DNA of 64,000 nt from an uncultured Prevotella sp. (GCA_900320905.1 ONTZ01000029.1:18573-82572); one strand, 5' to 3'; shown: positions 1-7,387, counted from the first letter of the stretch. Notes: generated from the letters alone by a model not told the origin. Translations and numbers: made by a program.

Positions 1-188
1 AAGTGGGTAACTGTATGCGGATATGCTAACAACTGGAAAAATACAAAAGTGAGTACGTTAGGTCGTTAGGTGTGACCTACTGTATGTGTCGGAATTCGAA
101 AAATGCAAAAGACGCGCCAACGCGCCGACGCGCCAAAACGGGTAAACGGTGCGGTGGTGCGGTGGTGCGCCATTTTAATCCCATTGCC
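1..188. repeat. Left-edge non-coding stretch with short GC-rich repeats
   Basis: No credible gene is visible here. Around 111-135 the unit ACGCGCC occurs three times almost back to back, and around 148-170 GGTGCGGT is repeated in tandem. The repeats lie just past the stop codon of the leftward DnaE-like gene, so they could belong to its 3' region or to a decayed repeat element. The window edge prevents further reading. Confidence 0.4.
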
Positions 189-1040
189 TTACGGACAATT
201 CAGCTTATCAAATAAATAACGCGCCATAATTCTACTGACAGCATGGGCTTTCAGAAAAGCCTTGGGATTACGATTAAGGAACTGCCAGGCGGTTTCTGCT
301 TTGGTCAAACTGATATCATGAAGGTTGGCAAACTGTTCTTTCTTGTAGGCAGCAACTTGTTCCGTTTCTCCTCGCTGAATACTCAGACGGATATGATTGG
401 CTTTGATGCTACTTGTATGAAATGTTTGTTTTAGGATACTAAGCATTTGCTCTTGATAGATCAAAAGATCACACTTCGGATTCTGATCATATTCTTCATA
501 CAAATCCTTTGTTTCAGGAAAACTAAGCGCATAACGCGCCATTTCATCATCAATATTCTCTGGCAGAGGTCTTTCCTTTTTCTTACATAGATACTGCATT
601 GAAGTTAAAGACCGAAACAGGCATTTTTTGATGTTAGGAATATCGTAATCTTTAGCATTGGCCTCCAACAACTTATCAGCCTCTTTTATGAACTCGTCAA
701 AACGCGAGGCCTCGATGTCGAACTGGAAATAGGGTAGTTCGTCATTTACAAAACGGACGGAGTAAAGGTCATACTTGACAGGATCAATCTCTGTAAGTCC
801 TAAACAGTAGCAGACAACAGAGGAAGGCATTGCGCCTCGCGCCCATACCGTTATTCCTGCCGATGTGGCATAATGGCGGAATATCCAAAAGGCCATGATA
901 TAATAATCCACGAAGCCCGCGTCGATGATGTGCTTCTTTTCCCAAAGCATTCTTAGTGTTGCTGCTTTGCCGGGCTTACTTCCATAGCGCATTTTCATAC
1001 CTGCCGAAACAAGTCCATGAAATATTTCTAAATGTGTCAT
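189..1040 (-). CDS. Shortened, probably inactive DnaE-like (DNA polymerase III alpha) protein
   Basis: The 283-residue protein resembles two separated pieces of the bacterial replicative polymerase DnaE. Residues about 30-110 match the start of the palm: GAMPSSVVCYCLGLTEIDP stands for the usual GRGSxAGSLVAYxLGITxIDP, and LPYFQFDIE stands for the catalytic MPDFDIDF. Residues about 190-283 match the fingers region: LIYQEQM, then FLKAHAVSRIMARYLF near the end. The stretch between them, which carries the third catalytic aspartate in true DnaE, is missing, and there are no PHP, beta-binding or OB domains. DnaE is normally over 1,100 residues. Only one aspartate of the first catalytic pair is kept (D108, then E110), so polymerase activity is unlikely. 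I chose the ATG at 1040 because it overlaps the upstream stop as ATGA; a longer open frame reaches 1136. It is the last gene of a sigma factor, sigma fragment, DnaE-like operon. Function unknown. Confidence 0.65.
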   Translation of the reverse strand: MTHLEIFHGLVSAGMKMRYGSKPGKAATLRMLWEKKHIIDAGFVDYYIMAFWIFRHYATSAGITVWARGAMPSSVVCYCLGLTEIDPVKYDLYSVRFVNDELPYFQFDIEASRFDEFIKEADKLLEANAKDYDIPNIKKCLFRSLTSMQYLCKKKERPLPENIDDEMARYALSFPETKDLYEEYDQNPKCDLLIYQEQMLSILKQTFHTSSIKANHIRLSIQRGETEQVAAYKKEQFANLHDISLTKAETAWQFLNRNPKAFLKAHAVSRIMARYLFDKLNCP

Positions 1041-1318
1041 TTTGAGAAGTTTTTTCTGGGTACAAATACTGGAGGAATAGAGTCGCCATTTGCGACAGAT
1101 GCCAGGGCCTGCAAAATGCTCATACGGACAAGCCAACTTGCATAATCTGAAAAGAGGTGTCCCTTAGTGGCATCATAATGGTTAGCGGCATAGGTAAAAC
1201 CTTTGTTGCCTTCCCCTATGAGTTGTTCTAACGACAGACCATGATTCAGATACTGTTTTGCCACAAGTTCCACAATGTGCTTGTTGGTAGAAATCAATTC
1301 ACTTTTATTCGTTATCAT
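1037..1318 (-). CDS. Region-2-only sigma-70 fragment protein
   Basis: The 93-residue protein corresponds to sigma-70 region 2 alone. LVAKQYLNHGLSLEQLIGEG matches the segment that binds the beta' clamp helices, and YASWLVRMSILQAL matches the YAVWWIRQAILQAL stretch that recognises and melts the -10 region. Regions 3 and 4 are absent and the protein ends in a short basic tail. It starts 31 bp after the full sigma gene and its stop overlaps the start of the DnaE-like gene (ATGA), so the three are probably co-translated. Such a fragment could still bind RNA polymerase core; whether it drives or blocks transcription cannot be told from sequence. It could also be a truncated relic, but the tight coupling and intact frame argue for a kept gene. 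Confidence 0.7.
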   Translation of the reverse strand: MITNKSELISTNKHIVELVAKQYLNHGLSLEQLIGEGNKGFTYAANHYDATKGHLFSDYASWLVRMSILQALASVANGDSIPPVFVPRKNFSK

Positions 1319-1349
1319 ATAAATAGAGTTTAAAAATGTTCACATAGTC

Positions 1350-2222
1350 TTATCCTAAATATTGTGCTAATTTGTTCTTATATGTTGACTTCCTGATTTT
1401 CAGAATGGCTTTTTCGCGAATCTGTCTTACTCGCTCTCTCGTCATTCCCATATCAGTTCCGACGGCAGCAAGTGACTCTTCCTGACCACTCAGTCCAAAA
1501 GTACGAGAGATAATGGTATACTCTTTATTGGTCAATAACTGGGAAAGCACTTTGCTGAGATCACTCTTCATAGATTCCTGTTCCAACAGTTGGTCACTTC
1601 TGCTTCCACTGGGCAGGTTGTCACCTAAGGTCATGTCAGATTCTTCGCCAATAGGCGTGTCCATTGATATCGTTGCCAAGATGCCGTTTATGGTAGCCTC
1701 TGCCCTTTCTACGTCAATGTCTGCAAAAGCAGCGAATTCCTCTGCCGTCGGCTTGCGCTGTTCCGTCTGCATGGTTTCGTTCACCAGCAGATTGTACGTT
1801 TGTCGCAGTCCTTGCTGGTTTAATGGCATACGGATTGTTTGTCCCTGTTCTGACACAGCTTGTAAAATGGCTTGTCTAATCCACCAGACAGCATAGGAGA
1901 CGAACTTGAAACCTCGTGTATCGTCAAACCGCTCTGCTGCCTTGATGAGTCCGATGTTACCCTCCGAGATAAGGTCAGCCAAATCCATGCTGTGCTGATG
2001 ATATTGATTGGCTACTGTAATAACGAAACGCAGATTGGCCTCTATCAGGCGTTGTCTTGCACATTCTCCCTCTTTGCCTCCACGACGAATGGTCTGAGCA
2101 AGTTGCACCTCTTCCTCCAATGTGGCCATAGGGTAGCGATTGACATCGCGCAGATAGTTGTTGACTGACACGGAACTACGTCCGGTGATGTGTTGTGAAC
2201 TTTTGAATTGTCTTATTGTCAT
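1350..2222 (-). CDS. RpoD-like sigma-70 factor, divergent paralogue
   Basis: The 290-residue protein has the architecture of the short Bacteroidetes primary sigma factor: region 1.2 (SVNNYLRDVNRYPMATLEEE), region 2 with YAVWWIRQAILQAVSEQG, region 3, and region 4 with a helix-turn-helix ending TRERVRQIREKA. Many normally fixed positions differ, for example QTIRMPLNQQG and the poorly conserved region 3, so this is probably an extra, specialised copy and not the housekeeping RpoD. It heads an operon with the region-2 fragment and the DnaE-like gene. Two copies of a shared AT-rich/GGGG motif lie upstream at 2248-2275 and 2365-2395, and no TAnnTTTG promoter was seen in this leader. This fits, but does not prove, transcription by a non-standard sigma, possibly itself. 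Confidence 0.85.
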   Translation of the reverse strand: MTIRQFKSSQHITGRSSVSVNNYLRDVNRYPMATLEEEVQLAQTIRRGGKEGECARQRLIEANLRFVITVANQYHQHSMDLADLISEGNIGLIKAAERFDDTRGFKFVSYAVWWIRQAILQAVSEQGQTIRMPLNQQGLRQTYNLLVNETMQTEQRKPTAEEFAAFADIDVERAEATINGILATISMDTPIGEESDMTLGDNLPSGSRSDQLLEQESMKSDLSKVLSQLLTNKEYTIISRTFGLSGQEESLAAVGTDMGMTRERVRQIREKAILKIRKSTYKNKLAQYLG

Positions 2223-2247
2223 ATTATAGAATTGGGTTGATAAAAAA

Positions 2248-2275
2248 GGGATACCCCTCTATAATATATATACGA
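2248..2275 (-). promoter_or_regulatory. Shared leader motif, copy A (sigma operon)
   Basis: Read on the minus strand this is TCGTA, an alternating TA run, then GGGGTAT and CCC, followed by a T run and CTATAAT, ending 26 bp before the sigma start codon. The same layout and total length of 28 bp recur on the plus strand at 5823-5850 before the second DnaE-like gene, and a looser copy lies at 2365-2395. A promoter or operator role is inferred from position. Confidence 0.45.
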
Positions 2276-2364
2276 AAAACTAAACTAATGGATCGTGTTT
2301 TTGAGTTATATGAGGTGAAAACGCTGCATATCATTATCGATTTTACAAATCCTTAACATTTTGT

Positions 2365-2395
2365 AATACCCCTTTCTATGAGAATATAGGTACGA
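2365..2395 (-). promoter_or_regulatory. Shared leader motif, copy B (sigma operon)
   Basis: On the minus strand it reads TCGTACCTATATT, CTCATAGAAA, then GGGGTATT. It shares TCGTA, TATATT, ATAGA and GGGGTAT in the same order with copy A, with five extra bases. It lies about 140 bp upstream of the sigma start codon, between the sigma operon and the divergent operon that begins at 2480. Confidence 0.4.
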
Positions 2396-2417
2396 TGAAA
2401 AAAAGTTAGGTAAAAGT

Positions 2418-2449
2418 TTGTTTGTTTCAAAAATAATGCTTATACTTGC
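2418..2449 (+). promoter_or_regulatory. Promoter for the operon starting at 2480
   Basis: TTTG at 2418-2421 and TATACTTG at 2442-2449 are 20 bp apart, one mismatch from the Bacteroidetes TTTG/TAnnTTTG consensus. The -7 box ends 30 bp before the ATG at 2480. Confidence 0.6.
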
Positions 2450-2479
2450 AGCGATTTATATAGATAACTGATAACAAAT

Positions 2480-2923
2480 ATGATTATTACACCAGCCAAA
2501 ATCGCAATGAAGGATTATCTTAGAACCCTCAAGATATCTGGTCATCACATTTTTAGTGAGGATACGATGGAGTATCTCACATCTCCTGAATCCAAGTGTA
2601 TGGCTTATGAGTTCAAGCAAGAGAACGAGACTGACGAGGAGTTTCTGGAGAATTTCTCCAAGTGGTTGCATGAGTACCCACAGATTGAAGGGCATGTGGA
2701 GTATTATTTGCTGATGGGACTGCGCTACAAGAAGCATCTGACAAAAGACCAGTACGATTACTTAGAGCATAATGTCTGCGAGTGCTTTGCCTTCAGTCAT
2801 GGCTGGTACTATGAGATAAACCATCGTGTGCGTTATCGCCTACACATCACTTTGGTCATGAGCCAGAACAGGAATTTCAGACGATTGGTCAAGAAACCAT
2901 TGCCAATAAAAAGTGAAAAGTAA
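2480..2923 (+). CDS. Hypothetical protein, first gene of accessory operon
   Basis: The 147-residue protein is not recognised. It has an acidic middle with several aromatic residues (YLLMGLRYKKHLTKDQYDY) and a basic C-terminus (RNFRRLVKKPLPIKSEK). There is no signal peptide or membrane segment, so it should be cytoplasmic. It opens an operon whose next gene starts 2 bp after its stop, followed by two more tightly spaced genes, a predicted nuclease and a WYL regulator. A role linked to that nuclease is inferred from position only. Confidence 0.7.
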   Translation: MIITPAKIAMKDYLRTLKISGHHIFSEDTMEYLTSPESKCMAYEFKQENETDEEFLENFSKWLHEYPQIEGHVEYYLLMGLRYKKHLTKDQYDYLEHNVCECFAFSHGWYYEINHRVRYRLHITLVMSQNRNFRRLVKKPLPIKSEK

Positions 2924-2925
2924 TA

Positions 2926-3447
2926 ATGATGGAGAAAGAAATCTATAAGACCTATTACTTTGATCCTGCCGACTATGATGATAGAGGCAGGAGGAAAAGT
3001 GATGGCAAGACTTTTCGCGATGTTGTCAAAGAGTTCGAATACGATTTTCATGATACGTTTAGTACAGAGTATGCACTAAACCTATATGCCAACTCTCTGA
3101 CAATGGCACTTTTGGCAAAGTCGAAAGACGCAGCACCTTTTTTGATATACGGAATGGATTTGACCCAAGGTAAATCATTTGACGCGTTACAAGACCCTTT
3201 CGTCAATCATGAGATGGAGAAATATAGTCCAAACATTTACGTCTATGGCATTGACTCTGCCTTTATGACTGAGTTTGATGAATACGGTTATCCAGTTTTG
3301 GATGAAAATTGCGACATCTATCCACTGACCCTGCTTGTTGACAACACCATGCGAGACAATGAAGTTCGCTTGGCTGTGCCAACAATGGATGATGGGGATG
3401 AGACAGAAGATGTTACGATAGATGTTCCTCAATTTGAATACGCCTGA
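2926..3447 (+). CDS. Hypothetical acidic protein
   Basis: The 173-residue soluble protein is not recognised. It is strongly acidic, especially in the last 30 residues (PTMDDGDETEDVTIDVPQ), and rich in Tyr and Asp throughout. Its stop codon shares a base with the next start (TGATG), so translation is likely coupled to the 68-residue protein. The DNA-mimic-like charge is noticeable, but no family supports that reading. Confidence 0.7.
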   Translation: MMEKEIYKTYYFDPADYDDRGRRKSDGKTFRDVVKEFEYDFHDTFSTEYALNLYANSLTMALLAKSKDAAPFLIYGMDLTQGKSFDALQDPFVNHEMEKYSPNIYVYGIDSAFMTEFDEYGYPVLDENCDIYPLTLLVDNTMRDNEVRLAVPTMDDGDETEDVTIDVPQFEYA

Positions 3448-3653
3448 TGGAAACAAAGGAGCAAGAAAGGAAATGGCATCTGGTTCGCACCGATAGCGGC
3501 GAATGGATAAGTGATGAGAATGTTGTCTTCCTCACTAAGCAAGAAGCAAGGTCTCTTCAGATTAAAGCCAGATTATCTGGTAAGCATTTATCACTCCAAC
3601 ATGGATGCAATGGATATGTGTGGTGTTATAAACATGAGTATTATTCAATTTAA
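3447..3653 (+). CDS. Small hypothetical protein
   Basis: The 68-residue protein is not recognised. It contains two cysteines and several tryptophans (HGCNGYVWCYKHEYY near the end). Translation is coupled to the preceding gene through TGATG, and the nuclease gene begins 12 bp after the stop, so it is a real member of the operon and not a chance frame. Confidence 0.6.
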   Translation: METKEQERKWHLVRTDSGEWISDENVVFLTKQEARSLQIKARLSGKHLSLQHGCNGYVWCYKHEYYSI

Positions 3654-3665
3654 AGATAGGCAATT

Positions 3666-4778
3666 ATGACTAACGAAGAAGTAGTAAAGATTACAAGTGA
3701 AAAGCTTATTTCTCATGATGAATGGCGAATTGCTTTTAAGCGTTATTCTGATGGTATAAATTCTAACAAGAATATATACAAGGAAACAGCATCCTTTTTA
3801 AAGAAGATGCTCCCCTCAAATATGGGTTCTGTACGAATCTATTCTAGTATCAATCTAGCCCAACAACCATCTGTCGAATACGATTTAAGAATATATGGAC
3901 AAAGTGTAGGTGCTCTAGTAATTAGGGCTAAGGCGAATAAGAAATACGAATTGTTTCTCAAAATAAATAGGAAACATGAAGAAAACAACAGAAAACATCT
4001 GAATCTTGAGACAAAGGCAAATCCTCCAAGAAGACCATATAGCTGGAATTCAGGAGAGGCACAGACCATCTTTTCCTCACTAATAAACTATAATGGAAAA
4101 GATGCAAAAATGCATAGCGAGGAGCATAAACTAGAGACGCTTGTCTTGACAGATTTAGCAAAAAGGCATAAGAAAAGTGAAAAAGAAGGCAACAAGACAT
4201 TAACTTGTATTAGACCTGTTGTTTTAGGTAATGTTGGATTCTTTCAAATGAGAACTCCCTTTAAAGCAAGCCAACACTCTGACAAAGATTACCCTAAATA
4301 TTCTATGAGTAAAGAAGGTGCTGCATCTGGTGGTGGAATTGATATACTTGCAAGGGTTCAACATAAGAATTGTAAGTGGAGATTGGCTATAATAGAGTTG
4401 AAAGATGAAAATAAAAAAAGGGAATCTCAGCCAATCGTATTGCAACAAGCTCTTGTTTATGCCACTTTTATAGCTCACCTTCTTAGAGACAAAGATTGCG
4501 GAGATGTGTGGTGGAATCTTTTTAGGAACCAAGACAAAGACGTTCTCTTAGATGACCAAAAAGATATAGCAATAGATGTAGTAACCATGATGCCACCCAT
4601 TCCTCGTAACAAAAAAGGTAATCCAATATATAAGGAGTGTGTGATGAAACCAATTCCAGTTCCAGGCATTCCTAATATCACTCTTTATCCTTCAACTATT
4701 TATATTGAAACAGATGCCTTAAAGTCCAAAATTAAAAGAACTTTTGGAACATTAATAGACGATAAAAGAGAAATATGA
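3666..4778 (+). CDS. Predicted PD-(D/E)XK nuclease
   Basis: In this 370-residue soluble protein, residues 222-250 read GGGIDILAR, a short strand, then LAIIELKDENK. The pattern D226, E244, x, K246 is the PD-(D/E)XK nuclease core, with an upstream EE at 152-153 as a possible first-helix acid. The N-terminal 200 residues are not recognised. The stop codon overlaps, as ATGA, the start of a relic metallo-beta-lactamase gene whose intact counterpart follows a second nuclease at 6501-7385. This enzyme therefore probably once had such a partner. It could process host or foreign nucleic acid; a defence role is inference. Confidence 0.65.
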   Translation: MTNEEVVKITSEKLISHDEWRIAFKRYSDGINSNKNIYKETASFLKKMLPSNMGSVRIYSSINLAQQPSVEYDLRIYGQSVGALVIRAKANKKYELFLKINRKHEENNRKHLNLETKANPPRRPYSWNSGEAQTIFSSLINYNGKDAKMHSEEHKLETLVLTDLAKRHKKSEKEGNKTLTCIRPVVLGNVGFFQMRTPFKASQHSDKDYPKYSMSKEGAASGGGIDILARVQHKNCKWRLAIIELKDENKKRESQPIVLQQALVYATFIAHLLRDKDCGDVWWNLFRNQDKDVLLDDQKDIAIDVVTMMPPIPRNKKGNPIYKECVMKPIPVPGIPNITLYPSTIYIETDALKSKIKRTFGTLIDDKREI

Positions 4779-4843
4779 ACATTGTTATTCATCGCGGCAG
4801 TCACCAAATTGGTGGTGCCATTACAGAATCATATAATGATTAG
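4775..4843 (+). pseudogene. 5' relic of a metallo-beta-lactamase-fold nuclease gene
   Basis: The 22-codon frame opens with ATG overlapping the nuclease stop (ATGA) and encodes MNIVIHRGSHQIGGAITE before ending at a TAG. The intact gene at 7388 begins MNIRIHRGTHQIGGCVTE, so about two thirds of positions are identical, and the DNA is similar too. The rest of the gene, including all metal-binding motifs, is gone; the WYL gene begins at 4836 in another frame inside the relic. This shows that a deletion or replacement joined the nuclease to the WYL gene. Confidence 0.75.
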
Positions 4844-5750
4844 CAAGACCTATTATCGTTACATCTGGTTGCTTGACACTTTGCTAACCAGCGATCCTCT
4901 CCCATACGAAGATATATGTATGTTGTGGGAGGACTGTCCTGCGTTCGACGGTCCTCTCCCTCTTCGCACTTTTCATGAGCATCGCAAAGGCATCAAAGAG
5001 ATGTTTGGAGTGGATATAGAATGTGACCGCTCTAAGGGAAATGTCTATTATGTCAAGAATCCAGAGGTGTTAGACAAGAACAAACTGGCGAAGTGGCTAC
5101 TGCGCAAATACAGCATTCCACAGGATTTTGCTACGTTCAACGGGATGAAAGACAGAATTCTATTGGAAGAAATACCGCTGGGGCATAGTTATTTAGATGG
5201 CATCATCGAAGCGATGCAGCAGAATGTGGAGTTGCAGATAGATTATCAACGTTATATGAACGAACAAGAAGAGCACTTGCAGACTTTCCACATACAGCCA
5301 TATGCTTTAAAAGTATTCAGTCGCCGTTGGTATCTACTGGGCTATTTGAAGGAGCGGGAGGCTTTGCGCACTATTGCCTTAGACCGCATTCTAAATATGG
5401 AGGTACTGAAAACCCATTTTGAATTGCCAGCAGACTTCGATGCGAGGAAATACTTTGCTGATGTGGTTGGTATCTATGTGAATAAAGACAATCCCGTTAC
5501 AATAATCAAGATACGTGCCTATGGCGTTCAGGCAGATTACCTCCGTTCCACTCCGCTGCACAAAAGTCAGTCGGAAGTACGTTCCAAGCATGGGGAGTTT
5601 GCCGAATTCACTTATCGCCTCTGTGAAACACCAGAGTTAGTTAATCAATTGCTGGCGATGGGAGATAAGGTGGAAATATTGGAGCCAGAAACGTTAAGGG
5701 AAAAGATAAAGGAAAACCTACTTGCATCATTAGCCAGATACGAAAAATAG
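4836..5750 (+). CDS. WYL-domain transcriptional regulator
   Basis: The 304-residue protein has an N-terminal winged-helix-like part (residues 1-75, including PLPLRTFHEHRKGIKEMFG) and a central WYL domain around residues 125-200 with IQPYALKVFSRRWYLLGY and LRTIALDRI, plus a C-terminal WCX-like extension. WYL proteins sense ligands or nucleic acids and often control defence and DNA-repair genes. I chose the ATG at 4836, giving MISKTYYRYIWLLDTLL; an upstream TTG at 4782 would place start codons inside the relic. It probably regulates its own operon. A hairpin at 5770-5805 follows it. Confidence 0.85.
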   Translation: MISKTYYRYIWLLDTLLTSDPLPYEDICMLWEDCPAFDGPLPLRTFHEHRKGIKEMFGVDIECDRSKGNVYYVKNPEVLDKNKLAKWLLRKYSIPQDFATFNGMKDRILLEEIPLGHSYLDGIIEAMQQNVELQIDYQRYMNEQEEHLQTFHIQPYALKVFSRRWYLLGYLKEREALRTIALDRILNMEVLKTHFELPADFDARKYFADVVGIYVNKDNPVTIIKIRAYGVQADYLRSTPLHKSQSEVRSKHGEFAEFTYRLCETPELVNQLLAMGDKVEILEPETLREKIKENLLASLARYEK

Positions 5751-5769
5751 AAAAAAGACGCATGCTTCT

Positions 5770-5805
5770 GCGGTGTTTTTGCATAGAACCATGTAAAAAC
5801 ACCGC
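5770..5805 (+). terminator. Hairpin terminator after the WYL gene
   Basis: GCGGTGTTTTTGCAT at 5770-5784 pairs with ATGTAAAAACACCGC at 5791-5805 (one mismatch) around a 6-base loop, followed by a T-rich stretch. It separates the WYL operon from the second DnaE-like gene. Confidence 0.65.
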
Positions 5806-5822
5806 ATTTCATACTTTTTCAA

Positions 5823-5850
5823 TCGTATAATATATATGGGGGACTTTCCC
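5823..5850 (+). promoter_or_regulatory. Shared leader motif, copy C (second DnaE-like gene)
   Basis: TCGTATAATATATAT, GGGGGACTTTCCC, then TTTTTAAATCCTATTATAAT. It has the same order, spacing and 28-bp core length as copy A before the sigma gene. It lies 47 bp before the ATG at 5898. No TAnnTTTG box was seen in this leader. Confidence 0.45.
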
Positions 5851-5897
5851 TTTTTAAATCCTATTATAATCATTCAATTTAACTACGAAACAGAAGT

Positions 5898-6398
5898 ATG
5901 AGTAAGAACAAAGACCAGAAGCGCAAGATGCAGTTAGCCACTAGGGCAAAGAACGAATCGTTCCGTTTTCAAGTAGAATTCATGAGGAAGCAAAAGGGTA
6001 TTGACATCACTGGGATGGAACAGGAACTATCCGCAGAACTGGACGCCATCTGCCAAAATGGTCTCACTGACAACCTTTTCACGCTTGCAAAAATCATAGA
6101 GGGCGTCGAGAATGAACTCGGTTACAAGCAAGAGGTGGACAGGTGCTCCTTGAATGGCACCCTCGTACCCTTCATCCTTGGCATCACAGTCTCTCAACCA
6201 CACAACACCGATTATGTACCAGGCGTTTTTGCAGCAGAATTGCCCTTGCAAGTGGCTATCACCTATGACAACGAAATACGCAATCGAGTGGTAGATTGGG
6301 TGAAAGAACGCTATGACGGGGTAACCACAAGGCTGTCGCAGCCCATTCTGAAACTCGGACACATGGTTGTAGAATTCAAAAGAGTGGTAAAAGAATAG
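5898..6398 (+). CDS. Second DnaE-like palm fragment, no catalytic aspartates
   Basis: The 166-residue basic protein matches only the start of the DnaE palm. The stretch CSLNGTLVPFILGIT (about residues 83-97) stands for GSAAGSLVAYxLGIT, and LPLQVAITYDNEIRNRVVDW (from about residue 115) stands for LPDIDIDFDDEGRxRVxxW, followed by VKERYDG. The two catalytic aspartates of the LPDIDID motif are replaced, so the protein cannot be a polymerase. It differs in sequence from the fragment at 189-1040 but covers the same DnaE region. It is a single gene between the WYL operon and the nuclease/metallo-beta-lactamase pair, and carries the same type of leader as the sigma operon. Possible roles such as a decoy or an adaptor to replication proteins are speculation. 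Confidence 0.55.
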   Translation: MSKNKDQKRKMQLATRAKNESFRFQVEFMRKQKGIDITGMEQELSAELDAICQNGLTDNLFTLAKIIEGVENELGYKQEVDRCSLNGTLVPFILGITVSQPHNTDYVPGVFAAELPLQVAITYDNEIRNRVVDWVKERYDGVTTRLSQPILKLGHMVVEFKRVVKE

Positions 6399-6469
6399 GT
6401 ATAGAAGAGAATTGCAAGATGATTAACAAGTTTTCATAAGAGAAACGTGATTATCTCAAGAAAAATACC

Positions 6470-6477
6470 TATCTTTG
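6470..6477 (+). promoter_or_regulatory. -7 box for the nuclease-MBL pair
   Basis: TATCTTTG is a perfect TAnnTTTG. It ends 23 bp before the ATG at 6501, which rules out the earlier in-frame ATG at 6447 as the start. No clear TTTG is seen 20 bp upstream. Confidence 0.6.
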
Positions 6478-6500
6478 TTGCAAATAAAACAAATTGCTTT

Positions 6501-7385
6501 ATGAAAAAGAGTTATTTCAAATTGAATGTCGAAGACCGTTTGTTCGAGATTCTATCTTCTAAGCCTCAATGGTGGCGTGAATTAATAGAGGATAGCGAAT
6601 TATACTGCAATATCAGAAAGAATAATAGGATTAATATCTATTATCGAGGCGCTTCTATTATGAGTCTTAGCTGTAAGGATGATAAAATTGAAGCTGAAAT
6701 ACATAACTATTATCTTGGTTTCGAAAAGGATCTTTGCGATAAACTGAATTTAAAGTATGGTAATGTGAAATGTCGTCCAGAAGAAATCATTTGCAGGCTT
6801 CCCTCTATTAAAAAACGAGTGGAGGCAAATAAGAAAAATATAGCATGTCTTGAAGGCGATGAGTTAAATGGGAAAAATGTCTCTAGTGAGAAATTCATTC
6901 AATCACAAATGTATATCAATGATAAATCCTACATAGATACAGAATTTGCCCTTAGTTTGGATGATGGAACTGATATTAGAATTGATTTGGTAAAACTTTC
7001 AAAAGAAGGAGAAGTGTGTTTTGAAGAACTTAAACTTATTGATGACGGGAGGCTAAAACCATCAGGGGAAAAGCCTGCGGAGATTCTTTTACAAATGGAC
7101 AATTATGACAGATTTCTTAAAGAGGCGTCAAGATTAAAAGGACAAAAAGCCGAACCTATTATCGTTGAATATTACACTAAGGTACTTCAAATCATGAAGA
7201 ACATAGGTGTCTTACGTACAGAACTGAAACCTTTGTCTGTAAGAGAATACGTTTCACTTTATATAGAACAAACATATACTAAAAAACATTCAGGAAGAGA
7301 CAAAGCAATCAAGACAATACAAAACGTATGCAAATGTTTACATTCGAATATAGATGAAGTTGTGAAACAATACAATAACTTATAA
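6501..7385 (+). CDS. Predicted PD-(D/E)XK nuclease paired with MBL nuclease
   Basis: The 294-residue soluble protein has the motif RIDLVKLSKEGEVCFEELKL, giving D162, E176, x, K178, with DDGRLK after it and QMDNY at about 198-202. This is the PD-(D/E)XK core seen in endonuclease-like proteins. The first 120 residues are not recognised. I chose the ATG at 6501 because the TATCTTTG promoter box lies inside the longer frame. The metallo-beta-lactamase gene starts 2 bp after its stop, so both are probably made together. The same order existed at 3666-4843 before the partner was lost. Confidence 0.65.
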   Translation: MKKSYFKLNVEDRLFEILSSKPQWWRELIEDSELYCNIRKNNRINIYYRGASIMSLSCKDDKIEAEIHNYYLGFEKDLCDKLNLKYGNVKCRPEEIICRLPSIKKRVEANKKNIACLEGDELNGKNVSSEKFIQSQMYINDKSYIDTEFALSLDDGTDIRIDLVKLSKEGEVCFEELKLIDDGRLKPSGEKPAEILLQMDNYDRFLKEASRLKGQKAEPIIVEYYTKVLQIMKNIGVLRTELKPLSVREYVSLYIEQTYTKKHSGRDKAIKTIQNVCKCLHSNIDEVVKQYNNL

Positions 7386-7387
7386 CT

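Noticed and set aside
1037-1318. Frameshifted end of the sigma gene
   Set aside because: It has its own start, its own region 2 duplicating the one in the full sigma, and an overlap with the next gene, so it is a separate gene.
4782-4835. Upstream TTG start for the WYL gene
   Set aside because: It would encode part of the relic MBL sequence in another frame; the ATG at 4836 gives the normal WYL-protein N-terminus.
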